Assembly: GCA_036937835.1 (NCBI GenBank)
Contig: CM072878.1
Span: 17,898,501 to 17,962,500 of the forward strand
DNA from: Pampus argenteus
Taxonomy: Eukaryota > Chordata > Actinopteri > Scombriformes > Stromateidae
Direction: 5' to 3'
DNA length: 64,000 bases
The notes under the pieces were generated by a model. It made no database searches. It was not told where the DNA came from and saw nothing but the letters and a program-made list of their open reading frames with translations. Positions 63,715 through 64,000 of the stretch are shown here, piece by piece (position 1 is the first letter of the stretch; each line of letters opens with the position of its first letter). Position numbers and translations under genes: made by a program.

Positions 63715-64000
63715 ATGGCGGAGTCTCAGCTGATGTGCTTGGACGATGAGCACGTCAACGAGAAGGTCCCGGAGTCCCAGCCGGAGTTTTACTACAGCGA
63801 GGAGCAGCGGGCCGCCCTGGAGCAGCTGCTGCGGAGCGGAGACAGCGCCTTCAAGCAGCGGCTCCAGGAGGACAACACAAAGGACTTTCTCTGCGCCAAG
63901 GAAATTAAATCCATCCGGAAAACGTTTCAGGAGTACGACACGGACAGTGACGCGGAAACCGGCGAGAATGAGGCCAAGTCCAAGTCCAAGGAGTCCTCCA
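63715..64000 (+). CDS. fam83f: FAM83F-like protein, 5' part only (cut by window edge)
   Basis: An open frame starts at ATG 63715 and runs off the right edge without a stop or donor, giving the first 95 residues. The start MAESQLMCLDDEHVNEKV is close to human FAM83F as I remember it. FYYSEEQRAALEQLL and KDFLCAKEI are typical of the region before the FAM83 DUF1669 domain. A lysine/serine-rich stretch begins at the edge. FAM83 proteins anchor casein kinase 1 isoforms through the DUF1669 domain, which lies outside the window. Human FAM83F is next to GRAP2, which supports the call. Confidence 0.9.
   Translation, partial: MAESQLMCLDDEHVNEKVPESQPEFYYSEEQRAALEQLLRSGDSAFKQRLQEDNTKDFLCAKEIKSIRKTFQEYDTDSDAETGENEAKSKSKESS

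Overview
The window is vertebrate nuclear DNA, most likely from a teleost fish. The genes are split by GT-AG introns of tens of bases to several kilobases. The non-coding DNA is AT-rich, full of CA/TG microsatellites and minisatellites, and carries dispersed repeats of a kind I know from spiny-rayed fish genomes. No operon, phage, CRISPR or RNA gene was recognised.

Layout. (1) 1-3378, minus strand: the 5' two thirds of an SBK1-type serine/threonine kinase gene, cut by the left edge. A likely non-coding first exon and GC-rich promoter lie near 10.9-11.2 kb. (2) About 11.2-26.1 kb: gene-poor DNA with one unassigned GC-rich, promoter-like island at 20.8-21.14 kb, a dispersed repeat at 22.4-22.8 kb and a degenerate 1-kb tandem repeat at 24.9-25.9 kb. 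(3) 26159-29135, plus strand: a five-exon gene for a protein of about 269 residues that I cannot name, with an EF-hand-like half and a ubiquitin-like half. (4) 31436-50012, minus strand: a complete 16-exon gene of the RASIP1/RADIL family (1160 residues; RA, FHA, dilute and PDZ regions), best called rasip1. It converges on gene 3 and has a GC-rich promoter with a perfect CRE palindrome. A 22-bp minisatellite containing telomere-like TTAACCCTAA lies just upstream. (5) About 54.66-62.72 kb, plus strand: grap2 (GADS adaptor, SH3-SH2-SH3, 288 residues), with a probable non-coding first exon, seven coding exons and a poly(A) signal. (6) 63715 to the right edge, plus strand: the start of fam83f.

Exon boundaries were placed by eye from GT/AG signals, conserved protein sequence and reading phase. 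The models for rasip1, grap2 and the unnamed gene each sum to a multiple of three with no internal stop, which supports them. Promoters, non-coding exons and poly(A) signals are less certain.

The genes do not form one pathway. By family knowledge, RASIP1 acts downstream of Rap1/Ras in endothelial junctions and lumen formation, GRAP2 links phosphotyrosine receptors to SLP-76 in blood cells, FAM83F is a casein-kinase-1-binding scaffold, and SBK1 is a poorly characterised kinase. The grap2-fam83f adjacency matches human 22q13.1, while human RASIP1 and SBK1 lie on 19q13 and 16p.
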